31,316 nucleotides of DNA from DASUKL01 sp036278755 (GCA_036278755.1 DASUKL010000138.1:1-31316); one strand, 5' to 3'. Numbered from the stretch's first letter, positions 1 through 9,300 are shown. A program made the numbers and translations. The notes: generated from the letters alone by a model not told the origin.

Positions 1-10
1 TGACACGCCC

Positions 11-39
11 TTGACAAGCCTCGGGGAGGGCCATAGCAT
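11..39 (+). promoter_or_regulatory. Sigma-70 type promoter of the ArsR/PI-lipid operon
   Basis: A perfect -35 box TTGACA (11-16) is followed after 17 nt by TAGCAT (34-39), which matches the -10 consensus at four of six positions. Transcription would start near 46, about 42 nt before the first gene. The -10 box overlaps the inverted repeat at 38-53, so a bound repressor would block the polymerase. Confidence 0.65.
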
Positions 40-53
40 CAACGCGAGTTGAT
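38..53. promoter_or_regulatory. ArsR-type operator, ATCAA-N6-TTGAT
   Basis: The sequence ATCAACGCGAGTTGAT is a perfect 5-bp inverted repeat with a 6-bp spacer. It matches the usual form of ArsR/SmtB operators (an AT-rich imperfect dyad with a 6-bp centre). It overlaps the end of the -10 box and the predicted start site, and a further half site (ATTGAT) lies at 64-69. Its place directly upstream of an ArsR-family gene makes autorepression the natural reading; binding itself is inferred. Confidence 0.55.
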
Positions 54-87
54 ATAAAGCCGCATTGATAGGTCCGCCGCCAGACCC

Positions 88-438
88 ATGCCCAGTCCCG
101 CCCACATCCGCGCCACGATCGCTTCCGTCGTCGATCCGCCCGACGAGCTGCGCCAGATTCGCACCTTCCACAAGGCCCTCGCTGACGTGAACCGCCTGCG
201 CATGGTGCAGCGACTGGCGCACGCCGAGGCCACCGTGACCGAGCTCATCGACCACGTCGGTCTGTCCCAGCCGCTGGTCAGCTGGCATCTGGGGCGCCTC
301 CGAGCCGCAGGGCTGGTCATGACCCGGCGCAACGGCCGCGAGACCCTCTGCAGCCTGCGCCCCGAAGCCTTTGCCGAGGTCGCCGCTCGCCAGCGGGCGC
401 TGTTCGGCGTCGACGAGCAGCGGGGCCGCGAGGCGTGA
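88..438 (+). CDS. ArsR-family winged-helix transcriptional regulator
   Basis: A 116-residue DNA-binding protein, the usual size for ArsR regulators. The winged helix-turn-helix spans about residues 26-95: a leading helix with ALADVNRLRMVQRL (30-43), a recognition helix around SQPLVSWHLGRLRAAGLV (60-77) and a wing with RRNGRETLCSL (80-90). There is no CxC or other Cys/His metal site and only one cysteine (88), so it is probably not a classical metal sensor and its ligand cannot be told. It is the first gene of the operon, its stop overlaps the next start by 4 nt, and an ArsR-like operator sits in its promoter. It therefore probably represses itself and the phosphatidylinositol genes downstream. 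The start codon has no clear Shine-Dalgarno sequence. Confidence 0.85.
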   Translation: MPSPAHIRATIASVVDPPDELRQIRTFHKALADVNRLRMVQRLAHAEATVTELIDHVGLSQPLVSWHLGRLRAAGLVMTRRNGRETLCSLRPEAFAEVAARQRALFGVDEQRGREA

Positions 439-1076
439 CCGTGCGCCAGGGCTCGCTCCTCTCCGTGGAGCAGCGACAGCGCATCCGGCAGCGCATCGAA
501 CCCTACGCCGCCACGCTCGCCCGGCTGGGCATCAGTCCCAATGCCCTGACCGTCGCCGGGTTCGCGATCTCCATCCTGGCCGCCATCCTGGCCGGCCTCC
601 AGCTGTGGCTGGCCGCCGGGCTCGTGGCCGTCTTCGGGGCCGCCTTCGACATGCTCGACGGCGCCGTGGCGCGAGCCACCGGGCGCACCTCCCGCTTCGG
701 CGCCTTCCTCGACTCGACCCTCGACCGCTGGGGCGAAGGCGTCGTCTACGCCGGCATCGTCGCCGGTGCCGCCCTGGCCGCACCGGGGGGCAGCGCCACG
801 ACCGCCCTCCTGGCCGCCCTGGCCATGAGTTGCGCCTTCATGGTCAGCTACAGCCGGGCCAAGGCCGAATCGCTCGGCTGGCAGGCCGAGGTCGGCATCG
901 CCCCGCGGCCCGAGCGGGTCGTCATCCTGGGCCTCGGGCTCGTCGGCGCGGGCCTCACCGGCGGCCCGGCCGGTGGACCCTGGCTCCAGCTCGCTCTCGG
1001 CCTCCTCGTCGTCCTCACCACCATCACCGTCATCCAGCGCATCGCGTTCGCGCAGCAGCAGTCAGCGAAGGAGTAG
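435..1076 (+). CDS. pgsA: CDP-alcohol phosphatidyltransferase, probable phosphatidylinositol phosphate synthase
   Basis: A 213-residue integral membrane enzyme that transfers a phosphatidyl group from CDP-diacylglycerol to an alcohol. The full family signature DGx2ARx8Gx3Dx3D is present at about residues 75-98 (DMLDGAVARATGRTSRFG, then the spaced aspartates), supplying the metal ligands. Several hydrophobic segments follow. The next gene makes inositol-3-phosphate, which points to inositol phosphate as the acceptor, as in the actinobacterial phosphatidylinositol phosphate synthase; phosphatidylglycerol phosphate synthesis is the alternative. The GTG start overlaps the previous stop (GTGA), so translation is probably coupled. 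Confidence 0.85.
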   Translation: MTVRQGSLLSVEQRQRIRQRIEPYAATLARLGISPNALTVAGFAISILAAILAGLQLWLAAGLVAVFGAAFDMLDGAVARATGRTSRFGAFLDSTLDRWGEGVVYAGIVAGAALAAPGGSATTALLAALAMSCAFMVSYSRAKAESLGWQAEVGIAPRPERVVILGLGLVGAGLTGGPAGGPWLQLALGLLVVLTTITVIQRIAFAQQQSAKE

Positions 1077-1082
1077 CCATCC

Positions 1083-2324
1083 ATGGCCGATCAGCCGACC
1101 CTCCCCGTGGCCGCCGCGGAGCCCAGCCCCCGCAACGGCAACGGCAAGCATCCCTCCGGGGATCGCAAGATCCGCGTCGCCGTCGTCGGCGTGGGCAACT
1201 GCGCCAGCAGCCTCATCCAGGGCCGCTACTACTACGAGGACGCCAAGCCTGACGACTTCGTCCCAGGCCTCATGCACGTCGACCTGGGCGGCTACCACGT
1301 CCGGGACATCGAGTTCGTGGCCGCCTTCGACATCGACAAGAACAAGGTCGGCAAGGACCTCTCCGAGGCCATCTACGCCAAGCCCAACAACACCTACGTC
1401 TTCCAGCAGGTGCCCAAGATCGGCGTCACCGTCCAGCGCGGCATGACCCACGACGGCCTGGGCAAGTATCTCAGCCAGGTCATCGAGAAGGCCCCCGGCC
1501 CCACGGCCGACGTGGTCGGCATCCTCAAGGAGACGAAGGCCGACCTCATGGTCTCGTACCTCCCCGTGGGCTCCGAGGAAGCCACCAAGTGGTACGTCGA
1601 GCAGGCCCTCCGGGCGGGCGTCGGCTTCATCAACTGCATCCCGGTGTTCATCGGCCGTGAGGCCTACTGGCAGCGCCGCTTTGCCGAGGCCGGCCTGCCG
1701 ATCATCGGCGACGACATCAAGAGCCAGGTCGGGGCGACGATCAGCCACCGCGTCCTGACCCGTCTGTTCATGGACCGCGGCGTGCGCCTCGATCGCACCT
1801 ACCAGCTGAACTTCGGCGGCAACACCGACTTCCTCAACATGCTCGAGCGCGAGCGCCTCGAGTCCAAGAAGATCAGCAAGACCAACGCCGTGACCTCCAT
1901 GCTCGACTACGAGGTCGATCCCGATAACGTCCATGTCGGCCCCTCGGACCATGTCCCCTGGCTCAAGGACCGCAAGTGGTGCTACATCCGGATGGAGGGC
2001 ACGACCTACGGTGACGTACCGCTCAACGCCGAACTCAAGCTCGAGGTCTGGGACAGCCCCAACAGCGCCGGGGTCGTGACCGACGCCATCCGCTGCCTGA
2101 AGCTGGGCCTCGACCGCGGCCTCAAGGGCACGCTCGTGGCCCCCTCCGCCTATTTCATGAAGAGCCCGCCCCTCCAGATCCACGACGATATCGCCTTCAA
2201 CCGGGTCGAGGCCTTCATCCGCGGCGAGGACACCGAGACCCTCGTCGGGACCGAGACGCCGACCCCGAAGAAGGTCCGGCGGATGGCCCCCAGCCGCGCC
2301 AAGGCCGCCACCTCGGCGGGCTGA
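1083..2324 (+). CDS. ino1: Inositol-3-phosphate synthase
   Basis: A 413-residue cytoplasmic NAD-dependent enzyme that converts glucose-6-phosphate to 1D-myo-inositol 3-phosphate. The N-terminal Rossmann motif VAVVGVGNCASSLIQG follows a 28-residue low-complexity leader. Family landmarks run in order: GLMHVDLGGYHVRDIEFVAAF, VSYLPVGSEEATKWY, GDDIKSQVGATISHR, LNFGGNTDFLNMLER, SKKISKT, LEVWDSPNSAGVV and FMKSPPLQ. These are the motifs of the actinobacterial/archaeal-type enzyme, not the long eukaryotic type. A good ribosome site AAGGAG (1068-1073) lies 9 nt before the ATG and overlaps the end of the previous gene. It should feed inositol phosphate to the adjacent phosphatidyltransferase. Confidence 0.95.
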   Translation: MADQPTLPVAAAEPSPRNGNGKHPSGDRKIRVAVVGVGNCASSLIQGRYYYEDAKPDDFVPGLMHVDLGGYHVRDIEFVAAFDIDKNKVGKDLSEAIYAKPNNTYVFQQVPKIGVTVQRGMTHDGLGKYLSQVIEKAPGPTADVVGILKETKADLMVSYLPVGSEEATKWYVEQALRAGVGFINCIPVFIGREAYWQRRFAEAGLPIIGDDIKSQVGATISHRVLTRLFMDRGVRLDRTYQLNFGGNTDFLNMLERERLESKKISKTNAVTSMLDYEVDPDNVHVGPSDHVPWLKDRKWCYIRMEGTTYGDVPLNAELKLEVWDSPNSAGVVTDAIRCLKLGLDRGLKGTLVAPSAYFMKSPPLQIHDDIAFNRVEAFIRGEDTETLVGTETPTPKKVRRMAPSRAKAATSAG

Positions 2325-2329
2325 GCGCG

Positions 2330-3355
2330 GTGGCCGAACGGGCGTCCGGCGCCCAGGCCGCGCCTCACCGCCGGCACGAGGCCGGCCGCCTGCGCCGCCT
2401 CGGCCAGCGCATCGTCGAGCGGCTCACGGTCCTTGCCTACCGGACAGCCTCACGCATCCTGGGGGCCCTGCCGCTGGGCCTCACCTGGCCGCTCTTCCGG
2501 CTGGCCTTCCTGGTCGCCTACGCGGTGTGGCCGCCCAAGCGACGGGTGATCCAGGCCAACGCCCTCCACGTCCTGGGTCCGCACGCCGGAGCCCGCGACG
2601 TGGACGCCCTGGCCCGGCGCGTGTATCAGACCTACGCCCGCTACGTGGTCGAACTCATGCGCCTGCCCTCCCGGCCGGCCCACGAGCTGGCCGGGTCGGT
2701 CGTCACCGATCCGGAGCGGGGCGTCGAGTCCTTCGGCGCCCTCTTCGACCGCCTTCAGGCCGAGGGGCGGGGGATGATCGCGGTCAGCTGCCACATCGGC
2801 AACATCGAGGCCCTCGCGGCGGCCTTCGCGGCCCACGGCTGGCCGGCCTATGGCCTGGCCGACGACACGGCCTTCCCCGAGCTCTACGACCTCCTCCAGG
2901 CCCAGCGCAAGCAGTGGGGCATCGAGGTCCTGGGCTGGCGCAACATGCGGGGCGTCATCCGGGCCCTCAAGCAGCGGGCCATCCTGGGCCTCCTGGTCGA
3001 CTGGGGCTATCGGGCCGAGGACGTCCCCGTCCGCCTCTTCGGGGCCTGGACGACGCTTCCCGCGGGTCCGGCCGTCCTGGCCGCCCGGACGAAGGCCGCC
3101 ATCCTGCCCGTCGTCTGCCGCCGCCGGCCCGACGGCCGCTTCGAGGCCGAGCACCTCGACCTCATCGACGTGCCGGACGACGCGCCGGCCTCCATCCAGC
3201 GGGCCACCCAGGCCCTGGCCGACGCGGTCCAGGCGATGATCGCCCCGGCCCCCGAGCAGTGGTACATCTTCAAGCCCATGTGGCCTGCGGACGAGGCGGC
3301 CGCGGCCGCCCTGGCCGAGCGGGCCGCGACGATGCTGGCCGACAGCGGGACATGA
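2330..3355 (+). CDS. LpxL/PatA-like lysophospholipid acyltransferase (first of two)
   Basis: A 341-residue membrane-associated acyltransferase. An N-terminal amphipathic or hydrophobic region (about 35-68) precedes the catalytic HX4E motif in SCHIGNIE (His155, Glu160). The late PEQWYIFKPMWP motif is typical of the LpxL/HtrB and PatA branch. In mycobacteria PatA acylates a mannose of phosphatidylinositol mannosides and lies in the pgsA-patA-pimA cluster, an order echoed here. A PatA-like role is therefore the best guess, but the acyl acceptor cannot be read from sequence. The GTG start is 5 nt after ino1; the stop overlaps the next ATG by 4 nt. Confidence 0.85.
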   Translation: MAERASGAQAAPHRRHEAGRLRRLGQRIVERLTVLAYRTASRILGALPLGLTWPLFRLAFLVAYAVWPPKRRVIQANALHVLGPHAGARDVDALARRVYQTYARYVVELMRLPSRPAHELAGSVVTDPERGVESFGALFDRLQAEGRGMIAVSCHIGNIEALAAAFAAHGWPAYGLADDTAFPELYDLLQAQRKQWGIEVLGWRNMRGVIRALKQRAILGLLVDWGYRAEDVPVRLFGAWTTLPAGPAVLAARTKAAILPVVCRRRPDGRFEAEHLDLIDVPDDAPASIQRATQALADAVQAMIAPAPEQWYIFKPMWPADEAAAAALAERAATMLADSGT

Positions 3356-4326
3356 GCGGCCCGCGGGCGACCCTCTCCCAGCGGGCGGTGGCCGCCCTGG
3401 TGGCGGGCCTCACCGCGCTCGCCGTGCGGCTCCCCGAGGGGCTGCTCTTCCGGGCCGCGGACCTGGCCGGCACGGCTCATTACCTCATCGCCCGGCGCCG
3501 CCGGGCGCTGGCCCGGCGGAACCTGCGCCGGGTCCTCCGCTACCTCGTGGCCAACGGGCCGACCACGCCCCAGGTCCTCGCCGGGGCGCGGGGCGGGCGC
3601 GACCTGGAACGGCTCGTGCGGGGCGTGTTCCAGGGCCACGCCCGCTACTACCTCGAGGTCATGCGCACCGCCCGCTACACGGCCGATCATCTCGCCGAGC
3701 GCCTGGACTTGGACGACCCGGACCTCGTGTCGGCCGCCTTCGGCGCCGTGCGCCCGGGTCACGGGGCCATCTTCGTGGGCCTCCACTTCGGGGCCATGGA
3801 GTTGCCCGTGCTCTACGCCTCGCACCTCTACCGGCTGTCCGTCGTGGCCCCCATGGAGACCATCGACAACCCGGCCCTGCAGGCCTACTACGTGACACAG
3901 CGCAGCCGGGTAGGCATCCGGCTCATCGATCCGGCGGGGGCCCGTCAGGCCCTGACCCAGGCCCTGGAGGACGGGGCCGCGGTGGCCATCGTGGGCGATC
4001 GGGACCTGGGTGGCGCCTCGCGGCCGGTGCGCTTCTTCGGGGCCGAGGCGAACCTGCCGGTGGGGCCGACCCTGCTGACCATCCAGACGGGGCTGCCCTG
4101 CTGGATCACGGGCATCCGGCGCACGGCCGATGGCGAGTACGCGGCCCGGCTCTACCGCCTGGACGCCGCGGCCGAGGGCGCCCTCGACCGGACGGTGCCC
4201 CTGCGGGAGCGGGTGGCCCGCCTCATGGCCGCCCAGGCTCGGGCCTTCGAACGGATCGTGGCCGACGCGCCGGAACAGTGGTGGTCGCTGCTCTTCCCCC
4301 TGTGGGGCGAGGGGGCCGGCCGATGA
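3352..4326 (+). CDS. LpxL/PatA-like lysophospholipid acyltransferase (second of two)
   Basis: A 324-residue paralogue of the preceding gene. The catalytic HX4E motif is GLHFGAMELP (His145, Glu150), followed by a conserved GDRDLGG stretch and a C-terminal PEQWWSLLFPLW motif. An N-terminal hydrophobic region (about 12-45) should hold it at the membrane. Because it differs from its neighbour in the catalytic loop and acceptor-side regions, the two probably acylate different positions. I chose the ATG that overlaps the upstream stop (ATGA), since the open frame further upstream is only the shadow of the previous gene. Confidence 0.85.
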   Translation: MSGPRATLSQRAVAALVAGLTALAVRLPEGLLFRAADLAGTAHYLIARRRRALARRNLRRVLRYLVANGPTTPQVLAGARGGRDLERLVRGVFQGHARYYLEVMRTARYTADHLAERLDLDDPDLVSAAFGAVRPGHGAIFVGLHFGAMELPVLYASHLYRLSVVAPMETIDNPALQAYYVTQRSRVGIRLIDPAGARQALTQALEDGAAVAIVGDRDLGGASRPVRFFGAEANLPVGPTLLTIQTGLPCWITGIRRTADGEYAARLYRLDAAAEGALDRTVPLRERVARLMAAQARAFERIVADAPEQWWSLLFPLWGEGAGR

Positions 4327-5153
4327 CCAGCCGGGCCGAGGAGCGAGCTGAGGGGCGAGCCGACCTCCACATCCACTCGGCCGCCTCGGACGGGCTGGAC
4401 GGGGTGAGCGCCATCCTGACCGCCGTCGAGGCCCGGGGCGAGCTGGACGTCATCGCCATCACCGACCACGACCGGATCGACGCGGCCCTGGCCGCCCGGA
4501 CCCTGGCCCGCCATCGCGGCCTGCGGCTGGAGGTCGTGGTGGGCGAGGAGGTGACCACCCGCGGCGGCCACCTGCTGGCCCTCTTCGTCGAGGAGCGCAT
4601 CCCCCCGCTGCGCTCGATGCGCGCCACCATCGGCCTCATCCACGAGCAGGGCGGCTTGGCCATCCCGGCCCATCCGCTGGCCCCCTACCCGCTCTGCGTC
4701 CAGGGCTGGACCCTCCGCCGCCTCCTGGCGGCCGACGATCCGCGCACCCGCCCCGATGGGCTCGAGACCTTCAACCCGACCACGGCCTGGCGACGTTGGC
4801 ACCCTCGCGTCGTGGCCTTCACCGAGGCCCACGGCCTGGCCGGCCTGGGCGACAGCGACGCCCACCTCATCGGTCAGATCGGCCAGGGCTGGACGACCTT
4901 CCCCGGCCGCACCGCGGAGGATCTCCGGACGGCCATCCTCGCCCGCCGGACCGCCTGGCACGGCACGTTCTATCCGCCCCTCGCCCAGGTGACCATGGTC
5001 GGCCGGCAGTACCGCAAGAAGGCCCGAGACCTGCGGGCAGATATGAGCGGCCGGCTCCTCCGCCGGGGCACCGGCCGCGACCTGGGCTACCCGGGCGGCG
5101 AGCGGCGGCCCGCCCGCCTCCTCGTGCCCGAGGCCGAGGACCACGGCGGATGA
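4323..5153 (+). CDS. PHP-domain metal-dependent phosphoesterase
   Basis: A 276-residue protein with a full PHP metal site: DLHIHSAASDG (His16, His18, Asp23), ITDHD (Asp48, His49), GEE (Glu75), PAHP (His117) and GDSDAH (Asp179, His181). Relatives hydrolyse phosphomonoesters or nucleotides, among them histidinol phosphate and cyclic or oligonucleotides. Its place between an acyltransferase and a PimA-like glycosyltransferase suggests removal of a phosphate in lipid synthesis, for example from phosphatidylinositol phosphate, the product of the pgsA-like enzyme, which in Actinobacteria must be dephosphorylated before mannosylation. That link is inference. Both ends overlap neighbouring genes by 4 nt. 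Confidence 0.85.
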   Translation: MTSRAEERAEGRADLHIHSAASDGLDGVSAILTAVEARGELDVIAITDHDRIDAALAARTLARHRGLRLEVVVGEEVTTRGGHLLALFVEERIPPLRSMRATIGLIHEQGGLAIPAHPLAPYPLCVQGWTLRRLLAADDPRTRPDGLETFNPTTAWRRWHPRVVAFTEAHGLAGLGDSDAHLIGQIGQGWTTFPGRTAEDLRTAILARRTAWHGTFYPPLAQVTMVGRQYRKKARDLRADMSGRLLRRGTGRDLGYPGGERRPARLLVPEAEDHGG

Positions 5154-6322
5154 AGATCGGCCTCGTCACGCCCTACGTCTACCCCCTGCCGGGCGGCGTG
5201 AACGAGCACGTCGGCCAGCTCTACACGAACCTCAAGCTGCGCGGCCACGACGTCCGCATCATCAGCAGCACCCACGGCCTGCAGCGGGCCAGCGAGGGCG
5301 ACGTCATCCGTCTCGGCCGAGGCTTCAGCGTGCCCACCAACGGCTCGATCGGGACCGTCACCCTCTCTCCGCGCTACGTCCGGATGACCCAGGAGCTGCT
5401 GGCCGACGAGCGCTTCGACCTGCTCCACTTCCACGAGCCGCTGGTGCCGTTCCTCTCGCCCATCCTGCTGCGCCAGTCCGACTGCGTGAACGTGGCCACC
5501 TTCCACGCCTACGCCGGCTGGAGCCCGGCCTACCAGCTCATGGGCCGCTCGTTGCGGGGCTCGGTCGACCGCCTCCACGGGCGCATCGCCGTGAGCGCCG
5601 CGGCAGCCCACTTCATCAGTCACTACTTCCCCGGTGACTACAAGGTCATCCCCAACGGCGTGGACCTGCCGCGCTTCGAGGGCGCGGAGCCCATCGCCCG
5701 CTGGCGCGACGGGACGCCCAACATCCTCTTCGTCGGCCGCTTCGAGAGCCGCAAGGGCCTGCTCATCCTGCTGAAGGCCTATCGGGCCCTCCGTCGGTCG
5801 GGACGCGACTGCCGGCTGTTGGTCATCGGGGGCGGGCCGCAGGAGCGCGAGGTCCGCCGCTACATCGCCACCCGCGGGCTGCGCGGGGTCGAGCTCCTGG
5901 GCCGCCTGGTCGATGAGGAGAAGGCGCACTATTTCGCCACGGCCGACGTCTACGTCAGCCCGGCCACCGGCCAGGAGTCGTTCGGGCTGGTCCTCCTGGA
6001 GGCCATGGCCGCGGGGACGGCCATCGTGTGCAGCGACATCCACGGCTACAAGGGCGTCGTTCGCCGCGACGAGCAGGCCCTCCTCGTGCCGCCCCGCGAC
6101 GCCAGCGCCCTGGCCAAGGCCATCGGCCGCCTGCTCGACGATCCAGACCTCCGAGCCCGCCTGGGCGCCTCAGGCCGGGAGCGGTCGCTCCAGTTCGGCT
6201 GGCCGAACATCACCGCCAAGGTGGACGACTACTACGGCTTCGTCATCCGCCGTCTGGCGGCCCAGGACAGCCTGCCGCCCGGCTTCCGGGCCGAGGTCCC
6301 GCCGAGCCCGGCCAAGGCCTGA
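5150..6322 (+). CDS. pimA: GT4 glycosyltransferase, PimA-like (phosphatidylinositol mannosyltransferase candidate)
   Basis: A 390-residue GT-B fold enzyme. The glycine-rich acceptor loop PLPGGVNEHVGQL lies at about residues 12-24. PimA-like landmarks follow: PTNGSIGTVTLSP (62-74), FDLLHFHEPLVPFLS (89-103) and ATFHAY with His119. The C-terminal donor domain has VGRFESRKG (195-203) and the EX7E motif QESFGLVLLEAMAAG (Glu276, Glu284). PimA transfers mannose from GDP-mannose to phosphatidylinositol on the cytoplasmic face, and the operon supplies exactly that acceptor. Other GT4 roles cannot be excluded. The ATG overlaps the previous stop (ATGA); this is the last gene of the operon, ending 48 nt from a convergent gene. 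Confidence 0.85.
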   Translation: MKIGLVTPYVYPLPGGVNEHVGQLYTNLKLRGHDVRIISSTHGLQRASEGDVIRLGRGFSVPTNGSIGTVTLSPRYVRMTQELLADERFDLLHFHEPLVPFLSPILLRQSDCVNVATFHAYAGWSPAYQLMGRSLRGSVDRLHGRIAVSAAAAHFISHYFPGDYKVIPNGVDLPRFEGAEPIARWRDGTPNILFVGRFESRKGLLILLKAYRALRRSGRDCRLLVIGGGPQEREVRRYIATRGLRGVELLGRLVDEEKAHYFATADVYVSPATGQESFGLVLLEAMAAGTAIVCSDIHGYKGVVRRDEQALLVPPRDASALAKAIGRLLDDPDLRARLGASGRERSLQFGWPNITAKVDDYYGFVIRRLAAQDSLPPGFRAEVPPSPAKA

Positions 6323-6374
6323 GCCCGGGCTGCGCCGCCAAGGCCTGAGCACGGGCAGAGCCGGCCAAGGCTAG
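6311..6374. repeat. Short tandem repeat across two convergent gene ends
   Basis: The unit GCCAAGGCCTGAGC occurs at 6311-6324 and again at 6337-6350, with a shortened copy GCCAAGGCTAG at 6364-6374 (periods 26 and 27 nt). The first copy encodes the end of the plus-strand glycosyltransferase, including its stop, and the last lies over the stop of the minus-strand gene. The AGGCCT cores are self-complementary. It may be duplication by slippage; no clear intrinsic terminator with a T run is visible. Confidence 0.6.
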
Positions 6375-9300
6375 GGCTCGAGGCCCTCGGCGTCCGGCTC
6401 CAGCGGCCCTGCGGCGCGGGCCAGGCGCCAGGACCAGGCGGCATACATGACCGCCCCCACGAGGACCGCCGTGACGACCGTGAGGGACAGCGCCGGCAGG
6501 CCCAGCAGGGGCGGGGTCACGCTCGGCGCGGGCGCGGTGTTGACCGCGAACTGGAAGTCGTAGTTGTAGGTCGGCAGGGGCAGGACCGAGTAGAGGTTGC
6601 GCAGGCCGCTGGGGATCGGCAGGCCCGCGATGTCGGGGTAGAAGGCCACGAACCAGAGGCCCACCGCGCCAACGATGGCCACGGCGAAGCGGCGCGGGTC
6701 GCGGGCCCGGGTGACGAGCCAGGCCACGAGCAGCAGCGGCGCCCCGACGAGGACGGCGAAGAGGTACGGCCCTACGTCGCCCAGGGGGGCGGAGATGATC
6801 GGCGAATCCCCGAAGCGGACGACCGCCGCGGCGAGGGCCAGCATCGTGAAGAGGACCGTCAGCAGCAACCAGATCGAACCCCTGGGGAGCAGGCCCTCCG
6901 ACGGCCGCTCGCGGGCCGCCTGGCGCATGAGCCGAACCTGCCAGCCCACGGCCACGAGGCCCACGGCCAGGACGATGGTCGCCACGGCCACCTGCTGGGT
7001 GAGGACGAAGGGCTCGGCCACCGAACCGCAGGCCTGCGAGCCGGGGTCCACCCGGGCCACGTCGGCCAGCCAGCAAAGGGGGGCCTTGCCGATCCACAGC
7101 AGCGGCACGCCCAGGATGGCCGCCCCGGCGCCCAGCCGGGCGAGGGCGAAGGTGCGGGCCGAGGGCCCCCGCCACAGCTCATGGACGAAGTAGGCCAGGC
7201 CCAGGTAGAGGAAGGGCAGACTGGTGAAGAAGTGGTACTGGAAGGTGGCCCGGTCGATGCGCGCCCAGGGGATCCACTGGGCCAGCAAGCCCACGACCAC
7301 GAGGAGCATCGGCAGGCTGTGCCGCCGCCAGCCCTGCCAGGCCGCCCAGGCCATGGCCGGCACGCCCAGCCAGAAGGCGACGAGGTTGCCCGCGTCGTAG
7401 ATGATGCCGACCGTGTCGTCGGCGAAGCTCTCCTGGTAGAACCAGACGGGCTTGAGATCGAAGGGCCAGGCCCACCAGGGCGAGGTCGCGGGGTGCGTCG
7501 CCCGCAGGTCGTTGTGGTAGTTGTACATCTGGATGGTCAGGTCCCACAGCGTCTGGCCGTGGTTGCCCGGGGGGAAGCCGCCCCAGAACTGGTTGCCCAG
7601 GGCCACCCAGGGCGTGTAGCTGATGACGTAGACCAGGGCCGGCAGGAGGGTCAGGCAGAGCAAGCCCCAGATGAACGGTGCGCCCAGCCCGGCACCGGGG
7701 CGCAGCCAGCCCTCGCTGGGCGGCTCGCCCGCCGGTTCCACCCAGGCCGCGGGGTCGCGCGCCTCGGGCGGCGCGGCGAAGGGCCCGAAGCCCCGCCGGC
7801 CGGCCAGCCAGAGGACGATCCCGACCGCCAGGCCGAGTCCGATGCCACCGACCCCCAGGAGGCCCACCCGTGACGACCGAAGGAGGAGCCCGACGGCCCC
7901 CCCGCCCAGGCCCAGGACGACGGGCGCCCCGATGGCGAAGCGGACCTCCTCGCGCGACCAGCGCAGGGGCCGCCAGATCATGGCCGCGGCGAGGACCAGG
8001 GTGAGGACGATCATGAGGCCCAGAAAGAAGGCGTCGCCGAAGGGCGCCTGTGGATCGGGCGACTCGATGGCCAGCCAGCCCAGGAGGCCGGTCAACCCGA
8101 CCATCCCGGCCAGGGCCAGCCAGCGACCCAGGGCCGAGCGGAGGAGGACGAGCAGGACGAGCCCGCCCATGGCGTAGAAGCCGACCCACTTCGAAGCGCA
8201 GGCCAGGCCGACCAGGATGCCGAGCAGGGGCAGGCCCAGGAGCACGGCGCTCCGGCCGCGCCAGTGGTCCAGGTAGAGGGCGGCGAAGACCGTGTAGGCG
8301 GCCACGATGAAGAAGCAGACGTAGACGTCGTTCATGGCGATGCGGGTGTTGGCGAAGAACATCCCGTCGGCCAGGACGAGGAAGGCGGCCACCAGGGCCA
8401 GCCCGCGGCGGCGGAAGAGGAGGCGGGCCAGGACGAAGATGAGGGCCAGGGTCAGGGCCCCCAGGATGACCCCCACGAAGCGCCAGGCGAAGGCGTGGCT
8501 GCCGACGTCGACGGTGGCCAGCTGGCCGCTCGCGCTGAGGGCCACGGCCTGCTGGCGGTCGAGGGTCGGATAGGGCTGGTCGACGTCGAGGTCCCAGGTC
8601 ACGGCGGGGAACGGCAGGCGCGCGTCGGCGAAGACCGCGTTGCCATGCGGCTCGACGACGTAGATCGTGTCGGCCGTGCCGTCCGGGGTGCGGCCCAGGA
8701 CATGGATGATGTTGGAGGCCGGATCCCAGCGCACGTCGCGGACCTGGCCGGGCATGTCGAGACCGCCCACGTCGGCCGCCGGCCCGTCGGACGGCACGCT
8801 GAACCACTCCAGCCGATCCCCGCCCGCGACGTAGATCGTGGGCTGGTCGAGGCTGGTGTCGAGGGCCAGGCCCGTGCCGCCCTGGGGCAGGCTGAAGGTC
8901 GCCGTGGTCGACAGCGAGGCCGCGTCGCGGAGGGTCAGGCCGTGGGCGTCGGCCACGGCCACGATGGCCCCCTGGCCCACCGTGACGCCCGGCAGGCGGC
9001 CGCTCGAGATGGCCTCCTGGAGCTGCTGCACCTTGCCCGAGTCGTAGGGCGCGGCGATGTCCACGGGCGCGGAGGCGGCGGCGATGCGCGCGGCGACCGC
9101 GGCCTGGTCGCCGCCGATGATCGAGACGAGGGTGCTGGCCACAGCGCTCGGGTCACCGGCCGTCGTGGGGTCGACCGTGACCGTGCTGGCCGAGAACGAG
9201 AGGAGGGCCGTGGCCCCCGGATCGCCGGCCGTGGCCTCGACCTGACCCGTGGCCAGGTCGAGGCTGGCCAGCTGGCCGCCGGCCAGGGCGGCCACGAGGC

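Noticed and set aside
1062..2183. Minus-strand open frame of 373 codons over ino1
   Set aside because: Antisense shadow; the plus frame encodes a complete, highly conserved inositol phosphate synthase.
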